DNA of 64,000 nt from Pristionchus mayeri (Eukaryota; Nematoda; Chromadorea; Rhabditida; Neodiplogasteridae), in NCBI GenBank assembly GCA_036245805.1, contig BTRK01000005.1:23474984-23538983 (forward strand). The letters run 5' to 3'. Within the stretch, counting starts at the first letter, position 1; the number at the start of each line of letters is the position of its first letter. Below, piece by piece: positions 46,618-58,438 of this stretch. The notes beneath the pieces were generated by a model, which worked only from the letters and a program-made list of their open reading frames with translations, was not told where the DNA came from and made no database searches. Both the position numbers and the translations under genes were made by a program.

Positions 46618-47616
46618 TCACGCCTTTCACGAAAGAATCGAGCTAAAATAGCCGTTCTTGGGAATGGAGAGAAAATCGTGAAATGAGTTCTAACCAGTTT
46701 TGGACACCCTGAGGCATGCCTGAGTGACCCCCGAAGTCTTATTGCTCATACTTCATTTTGGAGCTCCCTACGTAGAGTCGGATATCGGCATCACCCACTT
46801 TGAGAGTGGTTTTCTTGGATACGGTGTAAGATAGAGCAAAATTGACCTCTGAGTGACCCCGGCTCATTTTTCGAGCTCTATTGATCTAGATAGCTCAAGT
46901 CCTCAAAATTCAAGGTCGATTTTCTCGAAAACGAATGGAAAGGTGCAGCTAAAATTTTAAGAGTGCATGCATCTGAACGAGAGCTGTCGAACAAGGTGCT
47001 TGCGCAGAAAATACGAACACCTGGGTGAGACTTTCGCCTGTTGAACTTTCCCGGATCGTTTGAACTTTCTTTTCAACAGACAAATTCGAAGAAAACCGAT
47101 CATTCTTGGCCGCGCTGTCAGAAGAAAGCGGCGTGAGTAGAATTTGTCTGTTGAAAATAAAGTTCAAACGATCCGGGAGAGTTCAACAGGCGAAAATCTC
47201 ACCCAGGTGTTCGTATTTTCTGCGCAAGCACCTTGTTCGACAGCTCTCGTTCAGATGCATGCACTCTTAAAATTTTAGCTGCACCTTTCCATTCGTTTTC
47301 GAGAAAATCGACCTTGAATGTAGCATGGTTAAACTGAACATTTTGAGGATTTGAGCTATCTAGATCGATAGAGCTCGAAAAATGAGCCGGGGTCACTCAG
47401 AGGTCAATTTTGATCTATCTGTCACGGTTTCCTAGAAATCGGCTCTTGAAGTGAGCGAAATGTGACCCGGTGCAGGAAGGTCCGAAATGAAGTCTGCACA
47501 ACAAGACTTCGGGGGTCACTCAGGCATGCCCCAGGATGGCCAAAACCGGTTAGAACTCATTTCACGATTTCCTCTCCATTCCCTGTCTCAGCACGATTCT
47601 CTCGTGAGAGGCGTGA
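46618..47616. mobile_element. Family B foldback copy B5, 999 bp
   Basis: Ends TCACGCCTTTCACGA and the inverse are flanked by TA at 46616-46617 and 47617-47618. The centre is near 47115. The outer arms closely match B4, while the inner arms have diverged. Confidence 0.9.
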
Positions 47617-47889
47617 TATTTCATCTCATACATGCATGAAAAAATTTACGTATCCTACAACAAATTTGGTCAATCTGGTATGAGATTTGAGTATGAAGCT
47701 GCCCTTGATTGTCTCAATTGTCAATTTTTATTTTTATATATATCAGCTCCCTTGACTAGTCGCTTCCCATCTCTCTCTCACCCTCCCCCTCTCTATTACC
47801 GGCCCAATCGGTACTTAGCTTGTTTCTCTTTCTTTTTCTTGCCTCGTGTTCTTGTTATTCCTATCTGATACCATCCCCCATTTTCTATC

Positions 47890-48702
47890 ATGACCAATCC
47901 CCGCGAGCCTCCCGCTAAGCGTTCCCTCCTTGAATTGTCCCCGTTCCCGTCTTCCTCCCGGGACGATTCGAAGTCGGTTGCTGTGCCCGATGCGAGTGCT
48001 CTGTACCGAGATATTGGCAACTATCTCAGTGCGCTGTCTGAGTCTGATAGGGGTTCTCCCCTTAACATGCTGCTTGGCACTTGTGCCCAGCTGCTTGAAG
48101 ACTTCGCGGCTAGATCGACCCCGTCGATTGAGGATGCCATTGAAAAAGACAAGCGAGAGCGTTCCATCGTGGTGCAGGGACTCCCCGAGTCTTGTGCGTC
48201 GACGGCCAGTGAGAGAGTGAAGGATGACTTGGCCAAAGTCACCTCCATGTTCGATCTCATTGGGCTTGAGCACCTGCCGGCTACCGTGTTCAGAATGGGA
48301 AAGAAGCCGGATACTCACCCTCGCCTTCTCAAAGTAGTTTTCCACACTCGTATTGCCCAGACCACGACCCTTTCCCAATCCCGCATTATCACTGACAATT
48401 ACCCCGGTGTATTCATCCGCCCCTCCCTTACCAAAGCCGAGAGGGAGCAGGCCTACCAACTGCGGAAGCAGAAACGCGAGATGAAGAAGGCAGGCAAGGA
48501 CGTGATCATCCACGCGGGCTCAGTCATCGAGAAAAGCCGCTTGTACGAAGTGAAGAAGCAGCTGCGCTCCTCCCATCCCAAGTCGAGATCCGCCCATCCT
48601 CGCACCCCCATTGTTTCTACCTCCGGCCAGCCTCCCTTCTCATCCATCCCCTCCCTCCTCGGTCTGCCCACTCCCCTCAATGTCTCCAATAACCCAAACT
48701 AG
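47890..48702 (+). CDS. CR1-C ORF1 protein, 270 aa
   Basis: An intact frame starts at the first ATG after the leader. The N-terminal third is helical (YRDIGNYLSALSESD, LLGTCAQLLEDFAA). The conserved core reads ERSIVVQGLPESC, RVKDDLAKVTSMFDLIGLEH, LPATVFRMGKKP, PRLLKVVFHTR, GVFIRPSLTKAEREQ. This is the usual ORF1 layout of CR1-type elements. A basic stretch (LRKQKREMKKAGKD) follows. The C-terminus is rich in Ser and Pro. Such proteins coat the element RNA in the ribonucleoprotein used for target-primed reverse transcription. Confidence 0.8.
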   Translation: MTNPREPPAKRSLLELSPFPSSSRDDSKSVAVPDASALYRDIGNYLSALSESDRGSPLNMLLGTCAQLLEDFAARSTPSIEDAIEKDKRERSIVVQGLPESCASTASERVKDDLAKVTSMFDLIGLEHLPATVFRMGKKPDTHPRLLKVVFHTRIAQTTTLSQSRIITDNYPGVFIRPSLTKAEREQAYQLRKQKREMKKAGKDVIIHAGSVIEKSRLYEVKKQLRSSHPKSRSAHPRTPIVSTSGQPPFSSIPSLLGLPTPLNVSNNPN

Positions 48703-50000
48703 CTCTTCCCGAGCCAGCGACGATTACCCTATCCTGTCATTATTACTATATCCGATCCCTCGTCAATAAGCTCGATGCTTTTCGTTCCTTCCTTATGATT
48801 ACTCAACCCGATATCGTTTTCCTTACCGAGACCTGGTTATCCAGTAAGATACCATCCTCCCTTATCATCGGATCCCTACCGTATACCATTACTCGCTGTG
48901 ATCGATCCTCCCGCGGTGGCGGAACCTGTGTCATTCTACGAGATTAGCTCTCCTTCTCCACAGTATCCCTTCCCTCCCCTGAACATGAGATTACATGTAT
49001 CGATCGTTTTCACTCGAGTGCCTACGTCAGACTGTGTCTAGTCTATCGTCCCCCCAGTTATTCCCTTGCCAAGACGGATTCCCTCGTTACTTGCCTATCT
49101 GACATCCATGCATCGTCCCCCCACCCCATCATAATCTCCGGTGATTTCAATTCTGATTCCCAATGTGCCACCCCTTCTCCCATTGATCGTCTATTCCGTG
49201 ATTTCATTATTTCTGCTAATCTCTCTCATCTTCATCTATTTCCTACGCGCGGCGTTAGATGTATCGATTGGGTCATAGGTAACGATTCCACCTTAGTCTC
49301 GGCCATTTCTGTGATTCCTCCTTTTCCTTCTTGCGATCATTCTGGTCTATCCTTCTCCCTCTTGTCACCTCAATCCCCATCTCAACCTCTTTTTATTCGT
49401 GATTTCTCTCGTGTCGATTATCCAGCCCTGTCTAACCACCTTCTATCGATTGACTGGTTATCAATATTCCGTGACTGTCCTGATATCGACTCCGTCTATC
49501 ATAATTTCTCTTCCACAATTCACTCTGCTATTGGCCTCTTTGTCTCCTACCGTACTCCTCGACCTCCCTCTCTCTCTTATCCATGCCACATTATCCGCCT
49601 AATTAAACATCGTGATCATCTATTCGCTAAGATTCATATCCCGACTGTTAGGACTCTTTTTGACCAATGTAGTAAGAAATTACTTTTCGAGATAGACAAA
49701 TGGACCCGTTATTCTACCCGTAAAAAATTAGCTCGTTCCAAAGATTTGTATCGCCACATTTCTTCCCTGACTAAACCTAAGCTTTCTATTCCAGAATTAG
49801 TATCTCCTAATGATGAACCAGTGTATGACAGTTTCTCCAAGTCTAATTTACTTGCTTCTGAATTCGCTTCTCATTTCACCTTAGATGATGGCATTCTCCC
49901 CCCCCCCTCTCTCTCTTCCTTACCCATCTCTCCCTCCCTCTTTATTCACACTTTTCCCTCATGCAGTTTACAAAGCATTACACAAATTGTCTCCCTCTTG

Positions 50001-50562
50001 GTACTACCCCGATTTGTAAAATTTATTTTGGAAATTCCATTTTGTAAACGAATTGTTCGTAAAAATAAAATTTAGAAAAAAATATCTGGAAATTTGATTT
50101 TTGGAAAAAACAATTGTGGAAAAAATAAATTGGAAACAAATTTTTAGAAATACCCGTTTTGGAAATTTTTCCACTGGTTACGGTATTTTTCGCTGCATCG
50201 AGAGAACCGCGAAATGGGACGATTAAATTCAAAATTTGATTTTGCATTATTTTGTATATTTTTTTTCTTTAATTATTAGTATTGTTAATTACAATAACAA
50301 TATTATAAAGGAAAATAATACTATGTTTCGAATTTGCTGATAAATGACGAAAATGCTCGATAGGTTACGGTAGATTTCCGCTCGGCTACAGTACTACCGG
50401 TCAGTGGAAAAATTTCCAAAACGTGCATTTCCAAAATGGAAATTCTGAAATTTATTTTCCATTTCTTGCCTTTCCAAAACATGAATTTCCATAATTTTTT
50501 TTCTAAATATTTTTTTCCAAAATTTGCATTTACGAAATGAAATGTATATTTCGGGGTAATAC
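50001..50562. mobile_element. Mutator-like MITE, 562 bp, in CR1-C reverse transcriptase
   Basis: Ends GTA(C/T)TACCCCGA and the inverse are flanked by a perfect 10-bp duplication, CTCCCTCTTG, at 49991-50000 and 50563-50572. The ORF reads through cleanly when the element and one duplicate are skipped in thought. The body is AT-rich with many TTTTGGAAAT / ATTTCCAAAA units. Confidence 0.88.
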
Positions 50563-50908
50563 CTCCCTCTTGCTCTACAGGTTATGATGGCATTCCTCAG
50601 ATCATTTTCTCTAAGTGTGCACATGCTCTATCTACCCCCTTAGCTGATATCTACAATCTCAGTCTCATTTCTGGGACTGTCCCATCAGCCTGGAAACATT
50701 CCCTTATTACCCCCATCCCTAAGCCGGGCAAAGATAGCAAACTACCCTCCTCATATAGACCCATCTCTATCATTTCTCCTGCTGCTAAGACCATGGAACG
50801 TCTCATTATAGACCACCTCAATAGTCACCTTTCTCGCTTCAATATCCTCCCGTCCAACCAGCATGGTTTCCGCTCTGGTGCTAGTGTTGTTCCCTTATGT
50901 TTTAACAG

Positions 50909-51046
50909 AACAAGAATTCTTGAGGTCAGAGCGGACTTGTACACCTAGATCACGGACATTATTTTCGAGGGGTAGTTGAATGGAATTGATATTATAACGA
51001 GGTGTAGATTGTTTGGAACCTATGCGGATGTGAGAACACTTAGACG
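50909..51046. repeat. Inverted duplication of CR1-C's own 3' coding sequence
   Basis: The segment is the reverse complement of about 51523-51660 of the same element. It shares AACAAGAATTCTTGAGGTCA and GAGGTGTAGATTGTTTGGAA. It replaces part of the reverse transcriptase core. Confidence 0.85.
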
Positions 51047-52726
51047 CCACTAATTTATTGACTTGTCATAATGATTGGACAAATTATCACTCTAAAAAGC
51101 TTATAACTGATGTAGTTTACATTGATTTCACTCGCGCTTTTGATGTTGTTCCCTACCCTAAATTAATAGCTCGATTATCTCATTACGGTATCCATGGTAA
51201 TCTGCTATCATGGATTGACTCCTTCCTATCCAACGGCACTTTCTCCGTTCGTTTGCCCTCCGTCACTAGCGACCCCTTCCCCATTCTCTCTGGAGTACCA
51301 CAAGGTAGCGTCCTAGGACCTATTCTGTTCTCCATCTATCTAGCTGACCTTTCTCGTCTCCTATCCAAATTTCACAACGTATCCGTCCAATGGTATGCTG
51401 ATGATGTTAAATTGTATGTATCCTATAGTAAGTCAACCAAATCGGTCATCACATCTGAATTTCAATCAGCTCTTGACTGTCTATTTGAATGGACCCAACT
51501 TAACCAATTGACTCTATCGGCGTCTAAGTGTTCTCACATTCGCATAGGTTCCAAACAATCTACACCTCGTTATAATATCAATTCCATTCAACTACCCCTT
51601 GAAAATAATGTCCGTGATCTAGGTGTACAAGTCCGCTCTGACCTCAAGAATTCTTGTTCTGTTAAAATCCGTGCTCAGAAAGCGACTTCTAAGTTATTCC
51701 TTCTCCTCAAAGCCCTCCCTTTCAACTGTCCCATCATCCTTATTCGCAGTTACAAAGCATATGCCCTTCCCCTCCTCGACTTTGCATCCCCTTTCTGGAA
51801 TCCACATTACATAAGACTCTTGAAAAATTTCAACATATTAGTATTCTATCGTTGTTTCCCCTCCCCTTCCTATCCTCTTTCCCTACCTTCTTATTCGGAT
51901 CGCTTGAAAACTCTTGGCCTGCGCCCGCTTAAGCCACCCCATAGTCGAAGACCTCTCTCACCTTCACTGACTCAGGAGAGCCCCCCCCCCCACCTGCAAT
52001 CATTAATTACTATGTTTTTCATGCTATCGTCGCGCCTCGGGCGTAGATAAATTATTATTATATATTTCATCTCATACATACATAGGGACCGCGGAGGGGT
52101 GTTTAAGAATGCACTCTATATCAATTCCGAAATTCTTATCTTATGAAATCGGGATTGCGGAATCGATTATGAAGAAAAATAGTCACCGAAAAAAATCATA
52201 ACGATAATAAAACTATTTCTAAAAAAATTACATCTTACCAGAGATCTACCGTAATTTTTGATAGAGAGTGGGGCGAATTTGTTACTTCTGAGACATGGTT
52301 GTTTTCAAAAATTAATTAACGCGTTGTGTGAATTTTTAATTTTTAAATTTTGCTGTTTTATTTTGATAACATATGCGAACGGTGAGCTCAAGGTCAATTT
52401 ATCGCACTCTACTGCTTCACAGCCCGATAATCGAACAATCGCTCATTTTGACTTTCACTGCTATAAACAAGGTCTCCGAACGACGAACCGTCATTGTTTG
52501 TACATGTTTAGGACACAGGGGAGGTAGCTGCATGTGATTAAAACACGTTCTCCGTAAGACTGCAGTGAACAGGGGTGTGGATGGCACAACTCGGTTAAAG
52601 AGATCGCCCGGAGCTCAAACTTTGGGAGCGTGATCCCTAGGGTCAATAAACTTTTCAACCCAAAGCTTGACCCGAAATATCGATTTTTGATCTACCAAAT
52701 CTGAATTTTTAGAATTTCGATTTCGA

Positions 52727-53430
52727 TATCGAGTAGTAGCTCATTCGAAAGAGCATGAAAAGTTATATAAGAAACTGTAAGGATTCCAGAATCCATTAAC
52801 GTTGACGTCAGATAGAGCGCGAGGAATGAACTTTTTGATTACTTTTGGTAGATCATGACATAAATAGCCATGAAGCTATAGGTTCCACATCACAGTTCAA
52901 ACATATATTATGTAGTTTTCAGTTCTGAACAAAATTAGCTCCTTTGTGATGCCGATTTTCACGCGGCTCGTACTCAGAATCTCGTTCAACCATGACGCCC
53001 TTCGGGAATTTTTTCACACATTTTAGATTTCGATATCGAGCAATAGTGCATTCGAAAGAGCATGAAAAGTTATATAAGAAACTCTAAGGATTCCAGATTC
53101 CATCAACGTTGACGTCAGCTAGAGCCCGAGGAATTAACTTTCTGAATACTTTTAGTAGATGATGATATAAATATCTATGAAGCTATAGGTTCCACATCAC
53201 ACTTCAAACATATATTATGTAGTTTTCAATTCTGAACGAAATGAGCTACTTTGCGATGCCTATTTTCACGCGGCTCGTACTGAGAATCTCGTTCAACAAT
53301 GACGCCCTTCGGGAATTTTTTTCACACATTTTAGATTTCGATATCGAGCAATAGTGCATTCGAAAGATCATGAAAAGTTATGTGAGAAGCTCTAAGGATT
53401 CCAGAATCCATCAACGTTGACGTCAGCTAG
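52727..53430. repeat. About 305-bp tandem repeats in family A arms
   Basis: Units starting GATATCGAG(T/C)A(G/A)TAG begin near 52727, 53030 and 53340. Each runs through AAGAGCATGAAAAGTTAT, AGGATTCCAGA and GACGCCCTTCGGGAATT. Inverted units recur in the right arm near 54700-55200, 57270-57410 and 58440-59100. Confidence 0.8.
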
Positions 53431-53768
53431 AGCCCGAGGAATGCACTTTTTGATTTGTTATGGTGGCACATGGCATAAATCATGACATAAATCTCAATGG
53501 CATAATGGATCATGGGCATAATGGGCATAAATCTCAATGAAGTTACAGGTTCCACATCCCAGTTCGAGAATATACTATACGTTTTGGAGAACTGAATACA
53601 ACGAATCGCTCTCCGGGGCGGAGTCACGCGGCTCGTATCCGGAATTATGATATGGTGTGGTCTACTAGGTTTTCGCGAACGAATACTCACTTCATACATT
53701 TTTCCAAACCAAAGGAAAGTTTATCATACGTTTACTTGAAAAAATACATGAGACAAACAACAGCAAAT

Positions 53769-54578
53769 TCAGTCGTCTCTGACATACACTCTGTGTGGAG
53801 GATAGCGATGGTGTCTTTTTTCTCGTATGTTCCCTCCGTTGTTAGACTTGAATATTTCATCGTGATCAACTTCCATTGACTGCGAGGGATCGAAAAATTC
53901 TTCGCGATTAGCCAATATCGCCTGGACGTAAAGGCCCTGGTCGTCATTGTACCACCATTCTTCAAAAATGGAATTTTCGTCGCATTCTTCCTCTTCTTCC
54001 ACCTCAAGTCCCATCAATCGCTTGCAACGAGTCTTCTTCGATACTGCACTTGCCACTCTCGCAGCAGCAATGCGAGAGTAGAGTCATAAGATCTGCTTTG
54101 CAGTTAGCCGCTCTTCTACCGAGAACACTCGTACTCCATTCTTCTTATCATTAGCCATCATCTTCTCAGCTTCATCAGGAGGGATATGCTTCTTATTAGT
54201 GATACCAAGATCGTAGAGCTTCTCGATGTACATCTTGACCTTTTGAGTGAATCGCACGGCTGTCTTCCTTTGCTTGATAGCCCATCCCTTCTCCTTATTC
54301 TTCTCATCGTCGTATTCAGTTCGCTCTAATTCCGAAAGTGCATCATCGATATCCTGGATATGATGTAGTACAGTAAGCGCGTCATCGGAATCATCATCAC
54401 TCATCATTTCCTCGACGCTATCATCGACATCGGGAAGCGTTAATCGGTTAGAAATTGCGTTTTCAACTCCAGCGCTGTACATCTTGAGGCTCTCATCTCT
54501 CATTGTCGCTTGCATTGGAGAAGGGCAATGAACTCCAGCCAGCCAGTGAGCTTCCAACTTTTTTTTAATTCGCATCAT
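53769..54578 (-). pseudogene. Family A internal ORF, one in-frame TGA, about 269 codons
   Basis: Read on minus from 54578, the frame gives MQATMRDESLKMYSAGVENA and TLPDVDDSVEEMMSDDDSDD. It continues through KVKMYIEKLYDLGI, HIPPDEAEKMMA, NGVRVFSVEERLTAKQIL to a single TGA at 54086-54084. The same frame continues after it with LYSRIAAARVASAVSKKTRC and an acidic tail (VEEEEECDENSIFEEWW) to a stop at 53769. The LTAKQIL-x-LYSRIA sequence reads as one motif across the TGA, so the stop looks like a late mutation, or a recoded or spliced codon. The first half matches the fragment in copy A1. No DDE transposase core is recognised. The function is unknown. Confidence 0.6.
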
Positions 54579-55309
54579 GGTTGAACGAGATTCTGAGTAC
54601 GAGCCGCGTGAAAATCGGCATCACAAAGGAGCTAATTTTGTTCAGAATTGAAAACTGCATAATATTTGTTTGAACTGGGATGTGGAATCTATAGCTTCTG
54701 AGATATTTATGTCATGATCTACCAAAAGTAATCAGACAGTTCATTCCTCGGGCTCTATCTGACGTCAACGTTGATGGATTCTGGAATCCTTAGAGCTTCT
54801 CACATAACTTTTCATGATCTTTCGAATGCACTATTGCTCGATATCGAAATCAAAAATTTGTGAAAAAAATTCCCGAAGGGCGTCATTGTTGAACGAGATT
54901 CTCAGTACGAGCCGCGTGAAAATCGGCATCGCAAAGTAGCTCATTTCGTTCAGAATTGAAAACTACATAATATATGTTTGAAGTGTGATGTGGAACCTAT
55001 AGCTTCATAGATATTTATATCATCATCTACTAAAAGTATTCAGAAAGTTAATTCCTCGGGCTCTAGCTGACGTCAACGTTGATGGAATCTGGAATCCTTA
55101 GAGTTTCTTTCACAACTTTTCATGATCTTTCGAATGCACTATTGCTCGATATCGAAATCTAAAATTTGTAAAAAGAATTCCCGAAGGGTGTCATGGTTGA
55201 ACGTGATTCTGAGTACGAGCCGCGTGAAAATCGGCATCGCAAAGTAGCTCATTTCGTTCAGAATTAGAACCTATAGCTTCATAGATATTTATGAGAGACA
55301 TCGCGAGAG

Positions 55310-57265
55310 AATCACCTTCCGGCGGCGGTAGAACCAAACTCATGATTTCCGGCAACAAATTTTACGCAATGTACTTTGAATGATGCTCTTTCAAACTGCG
55401 TCGTCAGAATTTCGATATCTGTCGTCATCGTCGAGATTCAGAAGGCCAAAGTTGGTACTATCACTTTTCGACACTCAAATCGGGCTCCCTTAAATGATCA
55501 TAAGTCCGTTTAAAATAAAGATAGAGGGCCATTCTCTGTTTCAAATGAAAGCTACCATCCTGCGCAATAAATTTTATGTTGAAGTCATCATTCCTGGACC
55601 TCAGCCTGGTCCGGGGCGGTCGGGTGGACCAAAATTGACGTAACTTTACAAATCGGTAAAAGTTAGCTGAATAAATGCGCGCGATTGATAGTCCGTATGG
55701 GTGGCTAACTTGACGCAAAAAATTAGAGAAATCATTCATGGGAAAAAAAAATGGCGCTGGCTTTTATACGGCGACCCCGAAACGGGTACCAGACATTAAT
55801 ACTGCCCAAGCTCCCATTGGCCCTTATTGGGCTCAAACATATCCAAAATAGTCTGAAACAACTCTTCAAATTGTTGAAACCCACATTGAACCACTTTTAT
55901 TGAGCCAAAATATCGATACTGCCCAAAAATTTGAAAATCCACATTTTTACCGAATTAATGCATTTGCGTTAGTGAGAGATGTGCCCAAATATGCTAAATC
56001 GGTCATACGAATCATAAAAACTTCCCTCGAAACGTCTCAAGGAAATGGCGCATCTGGAAATACGATTTTTCGTAAGCAAAATCTGAGAAAAGACGCTAAA
56101 CTGTAACACGGGCATAAATTTATCTACCGACCTGCGACATAGCTAGAAATGTAGATCTCGACGAGATAAACATTTTATCTGTTGAAAGTGAACTTCTATC
56201 TTTTCGTTGTAGTGCGCTACAGTGCCTGGAAGTTGGGAAAAAACGGGCTAGAATCCCCCGAGAGCGCGCGCTCTAACCGTCTGAAGCTCTCTCCGCCTGA
56301 CCTCCCTCTCCCTCCCCTCTATTTAGCGCTCGCCCGCGCGCGTCTCTCCTCGATTTTAGCTAACTTCTGCGCTCTGTAGCGCGCTACAACGAAAAGATAG
56401 AAGTTCACTTTCAACAGATAAAATGTTTATCTCGTCGAGATCTACATTTCTAGCTCCGTTGCAGGTCGGTAGATAAATTTATGCCCGTGTTACAGTTTAG
56501 CGTCTTTTCTCAGATTTTGCTTACGAAAAATCGTATTTCCAGATGCGCCATTTCCTTGAGACGTTTCGAGGGAAGTTTTTATGATTCGTATGACCGATTT
56601 AGCATATGTGGGCACATCTCTCACTAACGCAAATGCATTAATTCGGTAAAAATATGGATTTTCAAATTTTGGGCAGTATCGATATTTTGGCTCAATAAAA
56701 GTGGTTCAATGTGGGTTTGAACAATTTGAAGAGTTGTTTTAGACTATTTTGGATATGTTTGAGCCCAATAAGGGCCAATGGGAGCTTGGGCAGTATTAAT
56801 GTCTGGTACCCGTTTCGGGGTCGCCGTATAAAAGCCAGCGCCATTTTTTTCCCCATGAATGATTTCTCTACTTTTTTGCGTCAAGTTAGCCACCCATACG
56901 GACTATCAATCGCGCGCATTTATTCAGCTAACTTTTACCGATTTGTAAAGTTAGGTCGATTTTGGTCCACCCGACCGCCCCGGACCAGGCTGAGGTCCAG
57001 GAATGATGACTTCAACATAAAAGTTGTTGCGCAGGATGGTAGCTTTCATTTGAAACAAAGAACGGCCCTCTATCTTTATTTTAAACGGACTTATGATCAT
57101 TTAAGTGAGCCCGATTTGAGTGTCGAAAAGTGATAGTACCAACTTTGGCCTTCTGAATCTCGACGATGACGACAGATATCGAAATTCTGACGACGCAGTT
57201 TGAAAGATAATCATTCAAAGTACATTGCGTAAAATTTGTTGCCGGAAATCATGAGTTTGGTTCTG
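55310..57265. mobile_element. Foldback nested in A2, related to the CCDC124-intron foldback
   Basis: Arms 55310-56280 and 56330-57265 are inverted copies sharing CTTTTATACGGCGACCCCGA and ATCATGAGTTTGGTTCT. The core (56160-56450), with GAAGTT.ACTTTCAACAGAT and a GC-rich AGAG loop, is homologous to 1550-1790 of the foldback at 664-3467. Confidence 0.82.
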
Positions 57266-57412
57266 AATTGAAAACTACATAATATATGTTTGAAGTGTGA
57301 TGTGGAACCTATAGCTTCATAGATATTTATATCATCATCTACTAAAAGTATTCAGAAAGTTAATTCCTCGGGCTCTAGCTGACGTCAACGTTGATGGAAT
57401 CTGGAATCCTTA

Positions 57413-58438
57413 ATAGGAACCTCATAAGTCGGTGTCGTTCAACCAGAAATCGGTCGACAGGGATGAATTCCTACTCCCTAGGGAAGCCCTCGGGTATATT
57501 CAGAAGTTCCACATTTTGCATACTGAAAACCGGAAATCGACCTCGAATATTTACCATGGGCCGCATGCAAATCGGACTGACTGCGAAACGGTGAACTTGA
57601 GATGGAAAAGAGAGGATCTCTCACAGCTCGTTCGTAGCTCATTGATAAATTTCCTGATCTCTACCTCACCTGACGCTGGTTCTGTTCCAGATTTTGTCTT
57701 TATTTTTTTGCACATTTTTGTTAATTTTTTCAATTGTTTTTTCCACTTCACAATTTCTGAATGAATCTGCTATTCGCTAGTTATCACAGCTGCTGCACTG
57801 CTGCCAGCTGCACTGGATCCTCGGATCGGATCGATTCAAGGGATTTATCGGGGGTTCTACAAGGGAGGCTTCACATCGAACCGACCACCCGCATGGGATT
57901 CGCCGAAGGAGGTCCTCTCCGGAAAGGGATCCTATATTCCCTGCTCGTGCTCGGAGCGAGGCTGCACAGTGTGCCCGAGGTGCTCTAAATTCTTCTGTTT
58001 CTCTTGCTTTTGGCAGAAGCTTCATCGATGTTGATTTGCCATTCATTTATTTGCTGCCATTTCTGATTCTCTGTTGTTATGTATGATCATTATTACCTTG
58101 CCAAATAACGTATAAAGGTATCTAAACGTTTGCAAAAATGTGCAAAAAAAAGACAAAATCTGGAACAGAACCAGCGTCAGGTGAGGTAGAGATCAGGAAC
58201 TTTACCAATGAGCTACGAACGAGCTGAGAGGGATGCTCTCTTTTCCATCTCAAGTTCACCGTTTCGCAGTCAGTCCGATTTACGTGCGACCCATGGTAAA
58301 TATTCGAGTTCGATTTCCGGTTCTTAGTAGGCGAAATGTGGAACTTCTGAATATACCCGAGGGCTTCCCTAGGGAGTTGGAATTCATCCCTGTCGACCGA
58401 TTTCTGGTTGAACGACATCGAGTTGTGAGGTTCCCTAT
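57413..58438. mobile_element. Foldback nested in A2 with TTA target duplication
   Basis: Ends ATAGG(G)AACCTCA and the inverse lie between TTA at 57410-57412 and 58439-58441. The uninterrupted family A repeat reads CCTTAGAGCTTC there, giving the empty site. Arms share GAAATCGGTCGACAGGGATG. The loop holds a Cys-rich coding remnant. Confidence 0.82.
57798..58034 (+). pseudogene. Cys-rich coding remnant, possibly piggyBac-type C-terminal finger
   Basis: One frame ends SYIPCSCSERGCTVCPRCSK, FFCFSCFWQKLHRC-stop. The spacing C.C....C..C.C....C..CF...H resembles the Cys-rich C-terminal finger of piggyBac transposases, which also ends near the stop. Upstream residues (IYRGFYKGGF) are not recognisable and no catalytic core is present. 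The match is by eye only. Confidence 0.3.

Larger units (their letters stand above)
48750..52050 (+). pseudogene. CR1-C ORF2 (endonuclease and reverse transcriptase), disrupted
   Basis: The endonuclease part reads QPDIVFLTETWLSSK, RSSRGGGTCVIL then an in-frame stop near 48945, IIISGDFNSDS and CDHSGLSFSL. The frame 49311-50000 holds the linker and the start of the reverse transcriptase. After the MITE it resumes at 50573 with YRPISIISPAAKTMERL and NQHGFRSGASV. It is then broken by an inverted 138-bp duplication (50909-51046). It continues from 51058 with VVYIDFTRAFDVV, LSGVPQGSVLGPILF, catalytic WYADDVKLYV and VRDLGVQVRS. The copy is inactive through at least a stop, a MITE and the rearrangement. 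Confidence 0.9.
47619..52075 (+). mobile_element. CR1-like non-LTR retrotransposon (CR1-C)
   Basis: A leader (47619-47889) is followed by ORF1 (47890-48702), then a disrupted ORF2 (about 48750-52050) and a short 3' end with an ATTATTATTATA run at about 52050-52062. It is interrupted by a Mutator-like MITE at 50001-50562. The leader recurs at 59754-59850 at the start of a second, internally deleted copy. Confidence 0.9.

Noticed and set aside
55461..55739. 92-aa ORF duplicated at 56711-57133
   Set aside because: Again the two arms of one foldback. The open frame has no family match.
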